A DNA stretch of 59,755 bases from Clostridiales bacterium (GTDB lineage: Bacteria; Bacillota; Clostridia; Clostridiales; Clostridiaceae): NCBI GenBank assembly GCA_012519845.1, contig JAAYPK010000037.1:1-59755 (forward strand), written 5' to 3'. Positions 1-8,384 of the stretch are shown here, in pieces. A program made the position numbers and the translations under genes. Within the stretch, counting starts at the first letter, position 1. The number at the start of each line of letters is the position of its first letter. The notes under the pieces are model-generated. The model saw only the letters and a program-made list of their open reading frames with translations. It ran no database searches and had not been told where the DNA came from.

Positions 1-568
1 CAAAAGTATAGTATTCAGTTGATGTTACATTTCTAATACTGTCATTTCCAATTGAAATATAATTATCATGTTTATTTTGAACAAAATCCTTTATTTCATT
101 AGCATTATATTCCATTATTGTATTGTAAACTCCATATTCATTAAGAACTGATTCAAAAATATTTATAAATATTTTTGTTTTTATTTTCTCACCTTTATTA
201 GAAGTATAGATATCGAATCCACTACTTGAAACTGTAATATATGCTAATGATTCATATTCATCTGTAGCCTTTTTAGCTTCCTCCTCTGAATTGCTTTCTT
301 CAAATTCTATATCTACTGCCTTTTCTATTCCATCTATAAAGGTACTAAATCCCTTTGAATAATCACTTTCACCATCTATTAAGTAATATACTTTTGATTT
401 TTTATTATTATTATCTGTAAAAATGTCTTCACCTGCATTATCCATCATACCTTTTAAGCCAACACTTAAGACTGTTATTAGAATTAAAGGAAATAAGAAA
501 TACATTATTACATTTCCCTTTGATTTAAGAAATTGATTAAATTCCTTTTTTATCATTGCCCTAAACAT
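1..568 (-). CDS. ABC-2 type transporter permease, 3' part beyond the window
   Basis: This is the membrane subunit of an ABC exporter. The start is the ATG at 566-568, preceded by a GGGGTGGA ribosome binding site, and the reading frame stays open to the left edge (about 189 codons), so the C-terminal part is missing. It begins with a short basic stretch (MFRAMIKKEFNQFLKSKG), then one hydrophobic segment at about residues 20-37, then a long polar extracytoplasmic region. This is the usual layout of ABC-2/YhgE-type permeases with a large loop after helix 1. It starts 9 bases after the stop of the ATPase gene and so forms an operon with it. The exported substrate cannot be told from the sequence. 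Confidence 0.8.
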   Translation of the reverse strand, partial: MFRAMIKKEFNQFLKSKGNVIMYFLFPLILITVLSVGLKGMMDNAGEDIFTDNNNKKSKVYYLIDGESDYSKGFSTFIDGIEKAVDIEFEESNSEEEAKKATDEYESLAYITVSSSGFDIYTSNKGEKIKTKIFINIFESVLNEYGVYNTIMEYNANEIKDFVQNKHDNYISIGNDSIRNVTSTEYYTF

Positions 569-577
569 AATCCACCC

Positions 578-1507
578 CTATTCTCTTAACTTCTTACCTG
601 TTAATGCCAAGAAAACCGATTCTAGGCTTAATTCCTCATTAGTTACATTTAATATCTCAGCTTCACATTCTGTTATTACTTCAACTATTTTTCCTATTGG
701 GTTTACACTTTTTATAGTTGTTATTTTATACATATTATCAATAAAACTTACCTTTTCTACTCCAGTGATTTCCATTAATTTATCTTCTAAATTATTCAGT
801 TTTTTATTTACAGTTACATCAATTATTCTTTTGTCACCAACTAGATTTTTTAATTCTGTACTTGTTCCTTCAGCAATAACTTTTCCACTATCAACAATTG
901 CAATTCTATCACAAATATCATCTACTTCCTGCATATAGTGCGAAGTATAAATAATTGTTGCTCCTTCTTCTCTAAGCTTTAGCACTGATTCTAATATATG
1001 ATTTCTTGATTGGGGATCTATACCTACTGTAGGTTCATCCATAATAATTAATTTAGGAGAATGGGCAATGGCACATGCTATATTAAGTCTTCTTTTCATA
1101 CCACCTGAAAAAGTGGAAGTTATTTTATCCTTAACGTCGTAAAGTCCTACAAATTCTAAAACCTTTTTAGTTCTATTTTTTAAATCCTCTCCTTTGTATC
1201 CATATAGGGATGCAAAAAACTCAACATTATCCTTTGCTGATAAGTCAAAGTATAAGGCAAAATCTTGTGGAACTATACCTATGTTCTCTTTCCATTTTCT
1301 TATATTTTCTGTATTTCCTTCATAGATAATGCTTCCAGAATTTTTTTTAATTAAACCACAAATCATTCCTATTAATGTACTTTTCCCTGCTCCATTAGGA
1401 CCTAGTATTCCGTAAATCTCTCCTTTCTTTACATTCATGCTAATACCATCAACAGCCACTTGATTATTATATTCTTTATAAACTTCATTGATTTCTAATA
1501 TATTCAT
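578..1507 (-). CDS. ABC transporter ATP-binding protein (drug/lantibiotic/lipid exporter type)
   Basis: Cytoplasmic ATPase of an ABC-2 exporter, 309 residues. Visible motifs are Walker A GPNGAGKST (36-44), Q-loop Gln81, signature SGGMKRRL (134-141), Walker B LIIMDEP (153-159) and H-loop His190. Past about residue 215 there is a C-terminal extension (IIDVTVNKK...) typical of the CcmA/NatA/DrrA subgroup that pairs with ABC-2 permeases. It has a GAGGAGGA ribosome binding site. It sits just downstream of a two-component system (kinase at 2244-3215, regulator at 1613-2227), the arrangement used by antibiotic-sensing exporters such as the LnrJK-LnrLMN type. Export of an antimicrobial or lipid-like compound is therefore inferred, not shown. 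Confidence 0.9.
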   Translation of the reverse strand: MNILEINEVYKEYNNQVAVDGISMNVKKGEIYGILGPNGAGKSTLIGMICGLIKKNSGSIIYEGNTENIRKWKENIGIVPQDFALYFDLSAKDNVEFFASLYGYKGEDLKNRTKKVLEFVGLYDVKDKITSTFSGGMKRRLNIACAIAHSPKLIIMDEPTVGIDPQSRNHILESVLKLREEGATIIYTSHYMQEVDDICDRIAIVDSGKVIAEGTSTELKNLVGDKRIIDVTVNKKLNNLEDKLMEITGVEKVSFIDNMYKITTIKSVNPIGKIVEVITECEAEILNVTNEELSLESVFLALTGKKLRE

Positions 1508-1547
1508 ATAAATCCTCCTCTTAAAAGCTTAATTATATTATAAAAAA

Positions 1548-1583
1548 AAAGATGGTATTAACCTAGTAAGTAATATCATCTTT
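1548..1583 (-). terminator. Rho-independent terminator after the response regulator gene
   Basis: A 13-base arm (1548-1560) pairs with 1571-1583 with one G-T wobble, and the minus-strand transcript then enters a run of U. It separates the kinase/regulator transcript from the ABC transporter genes, so the latter need read-through or their own promoter between about 1508 and 1560. Confidence 0.75.
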
Positions 1584-1612
1584 TATATGTGACAAATGTC
1601 ATATATTAATGT

Positions 1613-2227
1613 TTAAAAATTTCCTTTTAAATAATTTACAGCAATTGCAGTTCTATGATTCAATCCTGTTTTATCTAGTATCATTGTAATATAATTTCTA
1701 ACAGTGCCTTCAGATATAAATAATTTCTTGCTTATTTCTTTATTGCTTAATCCTTCACTTATTGCAACTATAATTTCTAGCTCTCTTTCGGTAAAGTCAT
1801 ACTTTTTTATTTTAGGCTTTTTATTATATATCTTATTTAATGTTACTTCATTCATTACAACAGTATTATTATAAACTGATATTATGGAATTAGCTATTTG
1901 ATCTGGAGTACTGTTCTTTAAAATATAGCCCTTCGCGCCATAATTTATTGCTTCATCAATGTATTCTTCTTCATTAAATGTAGTTAGTATTAAGCACTTA
2001 GTATTTGTGGTTTTTACAATATCTTTAACAGCTTGTACACCATTAACTTTTGGCATTCTTACATCTAATAAAGCAACATCTACTTCATTTTCTTTGCAAA
2101 ATCTAATTGCATCCTCCCCATTACTTCCTTCTCCTATAATTGAAATATCCGCTTTAATAGGTAAAAGAACTTTTAAACTTTCTCTTATTAAACTATCATC
2201 ATCGCAAATATAAACTTTAATACTCAT
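1613..2227 (-). CDS. NarL/LuxR-family response regulator
   Basis: DNA-binding partner of the adjacent histidine kinase, 204 residues. The receiver domain (about 1-120) has acidic residues DDD at 9-11, the phospho-acceptor Asp55 in LLDVRMPK, the conserved Thr in LTTF and Lys in YILKN. A LuxR-type helix-turn-helix follows at about 144-204 (TERELEIIVAISEGLSNKE, then GTVRNYI). The gene is 16 bases downstream of the kinase and has a GGGG-type ribosome binding site. The likely target is the ABC exporter directly downstream. If the frameshift in the kinase gene is real, this regulator may lack a normal signal input. Confidence 0.92.
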   Translation of the reverse strand: MSIKVYICDDDSLIRESLKVLLPIKADISIIGEGSNGEDAIRFCKENEVDVALLDVRMPKVNGVQAVKDIVKTTNTKCLILTTFNEEEYIDEAINYGAKGYILKNSTPDQIANSIISVYNNTVVMNEVTLNKIYNKKPKIKKYDFTERELEIIVAISEGLSNKEISKKLFISEGTVRNYITMILDKTGLNHRTAIAVNYLKGNF

Positions 2228-2243
2228 TATATCCCCCTAGTAA

Positions 2244-3215
2244 TTAAAAATAAATAAGCATAGTAGTTTTAAATCCATTATTAGAGCTAAATTCAACTCT
2301 ACCATTAATTTTATTTAGCCTTTCTGCTATACCTATTAATCCTAAACCTTTAACTATTTTATCTGCCCCAACACCATCATCTTCAATTTCAATTCTTGCA
2401 AATTTGTTATATATAAAGAAAGAGATATTAACTACATTTGCTTTAGAATATTTTCCAATGTTAGTTAAACTTTCATTAATATTCTCTTTTAATACTTCTA
2501 ACTGATTAGCATTTATTTTTTGTATGTCTCCTTGGATATTAAAATTAACCTTTATTCTTGCTCTATATTGAAATTCAAGTATATCTTCTTTAATTTCTTC
2601 TATTCCCATAACTTTTTCTTTTGGTTTGGCATTTCTTAAAAATACTCTAATTTCATCCATACCCTTCCTTAAGTTATCCATTGCAGACTCTAAATACTTT
2701 TTACTTAAGTCCTGATCTTTGCCAATCATTTCCTTCGTCACCTCAAGTTGCATTATTGAACTTGTTATTCTATGACCTAAATGATCATGAAGTTTTTGTG
2801 ACATATAATTTCTTTCCCTAAGAGATGTATTGATTTCATTTTGCTTCATTAATTTATTAACATTTCTTAATTCTTCCTTATATTTAAAAAGTTTTTCTCT
2901 GGAATTTTTGTTAATAGTCTTAACTTCATTTAGTATTAAATCCTGCTTTTTACATTGATAAAAATACATATTTACAGTAACAACATAAATAATAATTTGA
3001 ACTATATTGTTTATATCAAAACTAATTATTATTATAGAATTTAAAACTATACTTATTAATAAATCAACTTTATCACCACATATTTCAAAAATAAAAATAG
3101 GAATTAAATATATGGTTATGCTATATCCAAAAATAAGTGCTATTACAGAAATAACAAATTGAATAATTGACATAAAATAATAATTTGTTTTGAATACATT
3201 TTTACATACTTGCAA
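2244..3215 (-). CDS. HisKA_3-type sensor histidine kinase (5' end displaced by a frameshift)
   Basis: Membrane sensor kinase. Coordinates are for the uninterrupted frame of 323 residues, opened by a TTG without a ribosome binding site. Three or so hydrophobic segments occupy about 15-85, followed by a coiled linker. The dimerisation/phospho-acceptor motif LHDHLGH has His143, as in the NarX/DesK group. The C-terminal HATPase_c has an N-box around Asn246, DDGVGAD and GLGLIGI. The missing N-terminal transmembrane part is encoded just upstream in another frame (3202-3345); the two join if one T is removed from the nine-T run at 3225-3233. The gene is followed by its response regulator. Signal unknown; a cell-envelope stress or antimicrobial is plausible from the context. 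Confidence 0.85.
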   Translation of the reverse strand: MQVCKNVFKTNYYFMSIIQFVISVIALIFGYSITIYLIPIFIFEICGDKVDLLISIVLNSIIIISFDINNIVQIIIYVVTVNMYFYQCKKQDLILNEVKTINKNSREKLFKYKEELRNVNKLMKQNEINTSLRERNYMSQKLHDHLGHRITSSIMQLEVTKEMIGKDQDLSKKYLESAMDNLRKGMDEIRVFLRNAKPKEKVMGIEEIKEDILEFQYRARIKVNFNIQGDIQKINANQLEVLKENINESLTNIGKYSKANVVNISFFIYNKFARIEIEDDGVGADKIVKGLGLIGIAERLNKINGRVEFSSNNGFKTTMLIYF

Positions 3216-3345
3216 TATACCAAGAAAAAAAAACTAGAATGCTACTATATACAACATATAAAGTAGAATAATTGCAATTAAAAACCAAATTAATAATTCC
3301 TAATAAAATCATAATCAAACAAAAAAATAATATTGTTCTTTTCAC
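3202..3345 (-). pseudogene. Out-of-frame N-terminal fragment of the histidine kinase gene
   Basis: A GTG at 3343-3345 with a good GAGGG ribosome binding site six bases upstream opens a 47-codon frame that begins MKRTILFFCLIMILLGIINL and is almost entirely hydrophobic. It runs into the T9 tract (3225-3233 on the plus strand as A9) and ends at a TAA at 3202. Dropping one T carries the frame into ...FFLGILQVCKNV..., the start of the kinase frame. So this is very probably the real 5' end of the kinase gene. Whether it is a sequencing error, a mutation or a slippage site is open. Confidence 0.7.
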
Positions 3346-3393
3346 TTTTTTCCCTCGCAATAAAATATATTTTTATATTAACAATATTTTCTT

Positions 3394-4221
3394 CTATTGT
3401 CTATCTTTAATAGAATACAAACTACCAAGGAAAACAGTTAAACATAATACACTTGTAATTGAAATAATAATAACTAAAATTTTAGCTCCTTGAGTAATAG
3501 GAATAATGTCTCCATAACCAATTGAAGTAAAAGTTGCTATTGTAAAATAGAATAAATCAAATAAAGTAGGATTATTTGAAAAAGAACCTGGGTTTACTAT
3601 ACTAATTAAACAGGTAGCAAGATATAGATCAATAATAATCATAAAAACTATTGTAAAAGCTGCAATTATTATTCTTATAAAACCTCCTTGGTCATCACTA
3701 CTAATTTTTATTAAACTTTTATTTCTTATTATTTTAAATAATATTTTCAAATTCAATATATAGCTAATGATAACTCCTACATATCCTGATATAACGAATT
3801 TCGAAATTATTTCCTTGTTTAATAATAAAATAAGTACTAAAAAAATACTTGTAATGAAATAACTTAACATAAAATATCCTGTTATTCCTTCAGTTTCATT
3901 TAATTCCTTACTTAGATTAGTACTAATTAACAAAATATATCCTATTACATAATGAACAATTGCAAAAATCAATAATAATATAATAATTCTATAACTATAA
4001 TCTAAAAAAGTATGTTGAAAAGATATAAGTTTATCATGTAAGGAAATATAAATAGAAATAAAGCCTGAAACTTCAGATATAATAACTAACGTTCCTTCTG
4101 TTATTCTAACTAATATATTTTTCTCTTCATAAATATTCTTATAAGTTTTATCAATTTCTTTTATACTTGAAAGAACAGGATGTTTCTTAAAAAAGTCTAC
4201 ATTTGTTGAACAAATAAACAA
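3394..4221 (-). CDS. Two-pore-type potassium channel protein
   Basis: Membrane ion channel subunit. The last third has the pore helix and selectivity filter TSIGYGD followed by a hydrophobic helix, the Ion_trans_2 pattern of simple bacterial K+ channels. The first two thirds hold about four more hydrophobic segments, a domain I do not recognise. The coordinates use a TTG at 4221, but it has no ribosome binding site. The frame is open for ten more codons to a TAA at 4252-4254, and an AGGTGA sequence lies just before two ATT codons at 4246-4251. The first residues from that point (IIEFVLAIIGLF) make a proper membrane helix, so initiation at ATT is possible. Regulatory C-terminal domains (RCK) are absent. 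Confidence 0.75.
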   Translation of the reverse strand: MFICSTNVDFFKKHPVLSSIKEIDKTYKNIYEEKNILVRITEGTLVIISEVSGFISIYISLHDKLISFQHTFLDYSYRIIILLLIFAIVHYVIGYILLISTNLSKELNETEGITGYFMLSYFITSIFLVLILLLNKEIISKFVISGYVGVIISYILNLKILFKIIRNKSLIKISSDDQGGFIRIIIAAFTIVFMIIIDLYLATCLISIVNPGSFSNNPTLFDLFYFTIATFTSIGYGDIIPITQGAKILVIIISITSVLCLTVFLGSLYSIKDRQ

Positions 4222-4315
4222 GCCAATTATGGCTAAAACAAATTCAATAATTTAATTCACCTACTTGTAAATTGATGTATTATTTCCTTGGAAATATTTG
4301 GAATATAAATTGTTT

Positions 4316-4366
4316 AAAAAAACAACTCTATTGGAGCTGAATAAACTCACTTTGAATTGTTTTTTT
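4316..4366 (-). terminator. Probable terminator after the MazG-like gene
   Basis: AAAAAAACAA (4316-4325) is complementary to TTGTTTTTTT (4357-4366) around a 31-base loop containing GAG/CTC pairs. It lies just downstream of the minus-strand MazG-like gene. The stem is AT-rich, so strength is uncertain. Confidence 0.5.
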
Positions 4367-4377
4367 AGAATATTCAA

Positions 4378-4716
4378 TTATAAAATATTTTTTTCAGTAT
4401 TTCCTTTATAAAGTTTTAGGTTAGTTCTTTTATATGCATCTTTATTTAATTTTTCTTCAATGTTAATACATTCTTCCATATTAATATCATAAATATTAGC
4501 AAGAGCTAACACATAATATAATACCTTATATAACTCGTCTTCTACTGTATCTTCAATTTCATCATTATCACTTAATCTAAAATCTCTTCTTATTGCTTCT
4601 GATAGATGCCCTACATTTTCAATTATTTTATAAAAATAATCTTCTTGTAGATCAGGTCTATAATCTTTTGTTTTTATATATGATTGAAAATAACTTATTG
4701 AAATTTCTTTACTCAT
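4378..4716 (-). CDS. MazG-like protein
   Basis: Small cytoplasmic protein of 112 residues. I place the start at the ATG at 4714-4716, eight bases after AAAGGAG; a longer frame from 4749 would put the ribosome binding site inside the gene. The central acidic helix pair (DTVEDELYKVLYYVLALANIYDINMEE) resembles the all-alpha MazG/dUTPase-like nucleotide pyrophosphohydrolase fold, with the pattern Dxx(E)DELxDVLxYxLxLA followed by a second helix. Members of the family hydrolyse non-canonical NTPs; several acidic metal-binding positions look partly changed here, so activity is not assured. It has no close operon partner. Confidence 0.65.
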   Translation of the reverse strand: MSKEISISYFQSYIKTKDYRPDLQEDYFYKIIENVGHLSEAIRRDFRLSDNDEIEDTVEDELYKVLYYVLALANIYDINMEECINIEEKLNKDAYKRTNLKLYKGNTEKNIL

Positions 4717-4827
4717 ATTAATAACTCCTTTCAAAAAAAATAAAATCAAAGGATTATTTTACACAATTATACCTAATTTCGACATTATTTTCAATCAATT
4801 ACATAAAAATTCATTAATTATTAAATT

Positions 4828-5745
4828 TTATGGCAAATTGTTTCCTGCTTTTCTGTATATTTCATACCATTCCTCTCTTGTTAATGTAACATTTGAGGCA
4901 TTTACAATTTCTTTAAGTCTATTTATATTGGTCGTACCAACTATTGTCTGTATTTTAGCAGGGTGCCTTAAAATCCATGCTGTTGCAATTGCAGTATTAC
5001 TTACATTATATTTTTCAGCTATTTTATTTATTGTTTTATTTAACTCTGGGAATTTAGGATTATCTAAAAATACTCCTTCAAAGAAACCATACTGATAAGG
5101 TGACCAAGCTTCAATTGTTATATTGTTCAACCTACAGTAATCTAATATTCCTCCATCCCTATCTATAGAATTATTGCAGTTCATGTTAACATTTAATCCT
5201 GAATCAATAATATTAGTATGCATAATGCTAAATTGAAGTTGATTTATACATATTTTATGTTCCAAATATTTATTTAACAATTCTATTTGCATTACATTAT
5301 TATTGCTTACACCAAAATGTTTTACTTTTCCACTTTTATAGAGTTTATCAAATGCATCTGCAACTTCTTCAGGATCCATTAACGTGTCTGGTCTATGTAA
5401 AAGAAGAGTATCTAGATATTCAATATTAAGTCTTTTTAATATACAATTTACTGAATTTAATATATGTTCTTTTGAATAATCATAATAACCATTTCTTATA
5501 CCACATTTACTTTGTATTATCATCTTTTCTCTAAGTGAAGGTTCATTTAATATTATTTTTCCAAAAATTTCTTCACTTTTTCCGTTTCCATATATATCGG
5601 CATGATCAAAGAAATTTATTCCTAAATCTAAAGCTGAATGTATTAATTTACTTACTTCCTTCTCCCCCATATCTGAAATCCTCATACAACCTAATCCGAT
5701 TTCTGATGCATTTATATTTCCATTATCTATACTTATATACTTCAT
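4828..5745 (-). CDS. Aldo/keto reductase family oxidoreductase
   Basis: NADPH-dependent reductase of 305 residues, cytoplasmic. The AKR tetrad is readable: Asp47 and Tyr52 in FFDHADIYGNGKSEE, Lys80 in IQSKCG and His117 in LLLHRPD. The C-terminal cofactor region VGTTNINRLKEI is also present. It begins MKYISIDNGNINASEIGLGC, and the overall look is closest to the YdhF subgroup of AKRs. It starts 82 bases from the divergent PHP phosphatase gene. The natural substrate is unknown. The ribosome binding site AAAGGAGTAAGTAA precedes the ATG. Confidence 0.9.
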   Translation of the reverse strand: MKYISIDNGNINASEIGLGCMRISDMGEKEVSKLIHSALDLGINFFDHADIYGNGKSEEIFGKIILNEPSLREKMIIQSKCGIRNGYYDYSKEHILNSVNCILKRLNIEYLDTLLLHRPDTLMDPEEVADAFDKLYKSGKVKHFGVSNNNVMQIELLNKYLEHKICINQLQFSIMHTNIIDSGLNVNMNCNNSIDRDGGILDYCRLNNITIEAWSPYQYGFFEGVFLDNPKFPELNKTINKIAEKYNVSNTAIATAWILRHPAKIQTIVGTTNINRLKEIVNASNVTLTREEWYEIYRKAGNNLP

Positions 5746-5827
5746 TTATTACTTACTCCTTTCAAATTACTACTATTATATATATTGTATTATAATATTA
5801 TTATACAAACAATTAGGAGGATTATTT

Positions 5828-6598
5828 ATGAAAACAAATTATCATACTCATACTTTTCGTTGTGGACATGCTTCTGGAACAGAAGAAGATTATATTAAAG
5901 AAGCAATTAAAAATAAATTGATAGTTCTTGGTTTTAGTGATCATGGTCCCTTTAAAGATGATAGATATGGATCAAGAATGATGTATTCAAATATAAATGA
6001 TTATATTGAAACTATAAGAAAGTTAAAAAATAAATATAGTAATGAAATTAAAATTAAACTTGGTGTAGAAATAGAATATTCTCAGTTTGATAATGAGTAT
6101 TATGAAGAATTGCTAAATACTTTAGATTATTTGGCACTTGGTCAACATTTTTATGTAGATAGTAACAAACAAGCTTATAATGTATATAATTTCACTAGCA
6201 CTAAAGAATATATAGAATATGCTTATTCAATAAGAAATGCTATGAAAACTGGTTATTTTAAATTTCTTGCTCATCCAGACTTACCTTTTTTACATGATTT
6301 TAAATATGATGACAATTGCAAAAAAGCTATAGAAATAATTATTGATTCTTCAATTAAATATAATTTCATTTTAGAATTTAATGCAAATGGCATAAGAAAA
6401 GGAATAAATAACTATGTTAGTGGTAAAAGGTATGCTTATCCATTTAAACCTTTTTGGGAAGAAGTTTCAAAAACAAATTTAAAGGTTATTGTAAACTCTG
6501 ATTGCCATAATCCTAATCAGTTATGGGATGATTCCATGAAGAAAGCATTTCATTTATGTAATAAATTAGGCCTAAATTTAATAGATGAAATAGGTTGA
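5828..6598 (+). CDS. PHP-family histidinol-phosphatase (HisK-like)
   Basis: Metal-dependent phosphatase of 256 residues with the PHP fold. The N-terminal metal-binding motif NYHTHTFRCGHASG has His6, His8 and His14. Further ligand motifs are SDHG near residue 38, E in LGVEIEY, LGQHFY, the AHPDLP loop and the C-terminal NSDCHNP. Family members hydrolyse L-histidinol phosphate in histidine synthesis; no other his genes are nearby, so the substrate is inferred from family only. It has a strong TAGGAGG ribosome binding site seven bases before the ATG. It is transcribed divergently from the aldo/keto reductase and converges on the proline symporter. Confidence 0.85.
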   Translation: MKTNYHTHTFRCGHASGTEEDYIKEAIKNKLIVLGFSDHGPFKDDRYGSRMMYSNINDYIETIRKLKNKYSNEIKIKLGVEIEYSQFDNEYYEELLNTLDYLALGQHFYVDSNKQAYNVYNFTSTKEYIEYAYSIRNAMKTGYFKFLAHPDLPFLHDFKYDDNCKKAIEIIIDSSIKYNFILEFNANGIRKGINNYVSGKRYAYPFKPFWEEVSKTNLKVIVNSDCHNPNQLWDDSMKKAFHLCNKLGLNLIDEIG

Positions 6599-6610
6599 GA
6601 ATTAAGATCT

Positions 6611-6673
6611 AAGCTCTAAAAGTGGAGGATATTGCTCGGACAGCCCAATTTATAATCCTCCTCTCTTTTAGCT
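6611..6673. other. Long imperfect inverted repeat between convergent genes
   Basis: GGAGGAT (6624-6630) pairs exactly with ATCCTCC (6655-6661), TAAAAG (6617-6622) with CTTTTA (6665-6670), and AGC (6612-6614) with GCT (6671-6673). Inside, ATT-GCT (6631-6636) can pair with AGC-AAT (6642-6649). The whole element folds as one branched-free hairpin of about 63 bases in the gap between the PHP phosphatase and the symporter. There is no good U run on either side, so it is not a standard terminator, although ending convergent transcripts remains its simplest role. Confidence 0.5.
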
Positions 6674-6683
6674 CAATTAAGTT

Positions 6684-8219
6684 CTATTTTATATTAGCAA
6701 CATCATTAAACTCTTTTAGAATTTCCTCACTTGGTTCTTCAGTTAACAAACTTACTATAATAATAAATAATGTACTTAAAATAAATCCTATAACAAGTGA
6801 ATATAACCCAGTGGCTCTACTTAATGTATTTCCATTAATTAAAGGTATATAATCCCATATAAAGACTGTCAATCCTCCAGAGATTATCCCTGATACTGCA
6901 CCTTTAATGTTTACTCTTTTCCAATATAATGATAAAAATACTATTGGTCCAAAAGAGGCTCCAAGACCTGCCCAAGCATTTGATACTAATCCCATAATAC
7001 TATTATTGGGGTTTAATGCAATTATGTAAGCTAATATAGCTACTACAAATACTGTTACTCTACTTACGTTTAATATGCTTTTATCAGACACCTTAGGATT
7101 AATCACTTTTTTATACAAGTCTTCTGCTACTGATGAAGAAGTAACTAAAAGTTGTGAATCCGCAGTAGACATTATTGCAGCTAATATTCCACATAGGAAA
7201 ATACCTCCAACTAAAGGTAGAGAATAGTCCTTTGTAAATATGTTTATTATCATATTTATGAATACATTTTCTTCATTTCCAGTTTCCAAAATTTGTGGAT
7301 ACAAGTATGCTCTTCCAAGGATACCTATAATGCAGGCAAAGGTTAATGAAATAGAAACCCAAACAATAGCAATTACCCTTGATTTTTTAAGCTCAGTTTC
7401 ATTTTTAACTGCCATAAATCTAGTTAATATGTGTGGCATTCCCATATACCCTAATCCCCATCCTAAAGCAGAAACTATTTCAATTATCTTATATTTTTCA
7501 CCACCATTGTGAAATATATTCATGTATGATGAAGTTCCGCCTAATACATTGCTTTGTGCTATATTATTAATAATATTTTCTGGTCCCGTAATAATGTATG
7601 CTAATATTGGTACTGCCATTAACCCTACAAGCATCATCATTCCTTGTATAAAATCAGTTACACAAACAGCTAGAAACCCACCCATAAATGTATATCCTAA
7701 AATAACTATTGCACCAATTGTTAAGGCCACCTTATATTCAACATTAAAAACAGAACTAAATAATTTTCCTCCAGCTGCAAACGCTGAAGCAGTATATACT
7801 AAAAAGAAAACTACTATAATTACAGAAGATACTGTTAGTAGTATCTTTTTATTATCATGAAATCTATTTTCAAAATATGCAGGCAATGTTAATGAATTAT
7901 TTGCCTTAATTGTATATCTTCTTAATCTTCCTGAAATAAATAACCAGTTAAATATAGTTCCTAAAAATAAACCTATTGCAATCCATACCTGTCCAATTCC
8001 TAAGGCATAAACAGTACCAGGTAGTCCCATTAGTAACCATCCACTCATATCTGAAGCTTGAGCTGACAAAGCTGCAACCCAACCACTTAATCCTCTTCCC
8101 CCTAAGAAAAAATCTTCTGTATTTTTTGTTTTTTTCATGTAAATTACGCCAATAACTAGCATCATACCAAGGTATAATGTAAAAGCAATTAGTATCCATA
8201 ATATTTTGTCATTATTCAT
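6684..8219 (-). CDS. putP: Sodium/proline symporter
   Basis: Inner-membrane Na+-coupled L-proline importer of the SSS family, 511 residues with about 13 hydrophobic helices. Family marks include ASDMSGWLLMGLPG near residue 55 (helix 2, sodium site), KANNSLTLPAYFENRF, and GILAAIMSTADSQLLV near residue 345. The ATG at 8217-8219 is chosen because AGAAGGA lies five bases before it; another ATG two codons upstream would overlap that site. Proline uptake would feed Stickland fermentation or osmoprotection. No put catabolic genes are next to it. A catabolite-repression-like sequence lies about 125 bases upstream. Confidence 0.93.
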   Translation of the reverse strand: MNNDKILWILIAFTLYLGMMLVIGVIYMKKTKNTEDFFLGGRGLSGWVAALSAQASDMSGWLLMGLPGTVYALGIGQVWIAIGLFLGTIFNWLFISGRLRRYTIKANNSLTLPAYFENRFHDNKKILLTVSSVIIVVFFLVYTASAFAAGGKLFSSVFNVEYKVALTIGAIVILGYTFMGGFLAVCVTDFIQGMMMLVGLMAVPILAYIITGPENIINNIAQSNVLGGTSSYMNIFHNGGEKYKIIEIVSALGWGLGYMGMPHILTRFMAVKNETELKKSRVIAIVWVSISLTFACIIGILGRAYLYPQILETGNEENVFINMIINIFTKDYSLPLVGGIFLCGILAAIMSTADSQLLVTSSSVAEDLYKKVINPKVSDKSILNVSRVTVFVVAILAYIIALNPNNSIMGLVSNAWAGLGASFGPIVFLSLYWKRVNIKGAVSGIISGGLTVFIWDYIPLINGNTLSRATGLYSLVIGFILSTLFIIIVSLLTEEPSEEILKEFNDVANIK

Positions 8220-8328
8220 GTGCATCCTTCTTTCATCTTTTGTATAGTTTACTAATGAAATTATACATGAATTTTTAAAATTCTACGACAAAATTTTATT
8301 TAAAAAGCTATTTTTAAAATAATATAAA

Positions 8329-8376
8329 ATGTTGATAAGAACTTTGAAAGCGGTTTTCCTTTGTTTTTATCAACAT
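8329..8376 (-). terminator. Terminator after the multicopper oxidase gene
   Basis: ATGTTGATAAGAAC (8329-8342) pairs with GTTTTTATCAACAT (8363-8376) over 14 positions with one wobble. The minus-strand transcript then reads ATTTTATATTATTTT. The loop holds a cre-like sequence (8345-8358). Confidence 0.75.
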
Positions 8377-8384
8377 TCTTTTAT

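Noticed and set aside
3272..3493. Plus-strand frame of 73 codons between the kinase and the potassium channel
   Set aside because: It is antisense to the 3' end of the channel and the 5' fragment of the kinase, with low-complexity sequence and no ribosome binding site.
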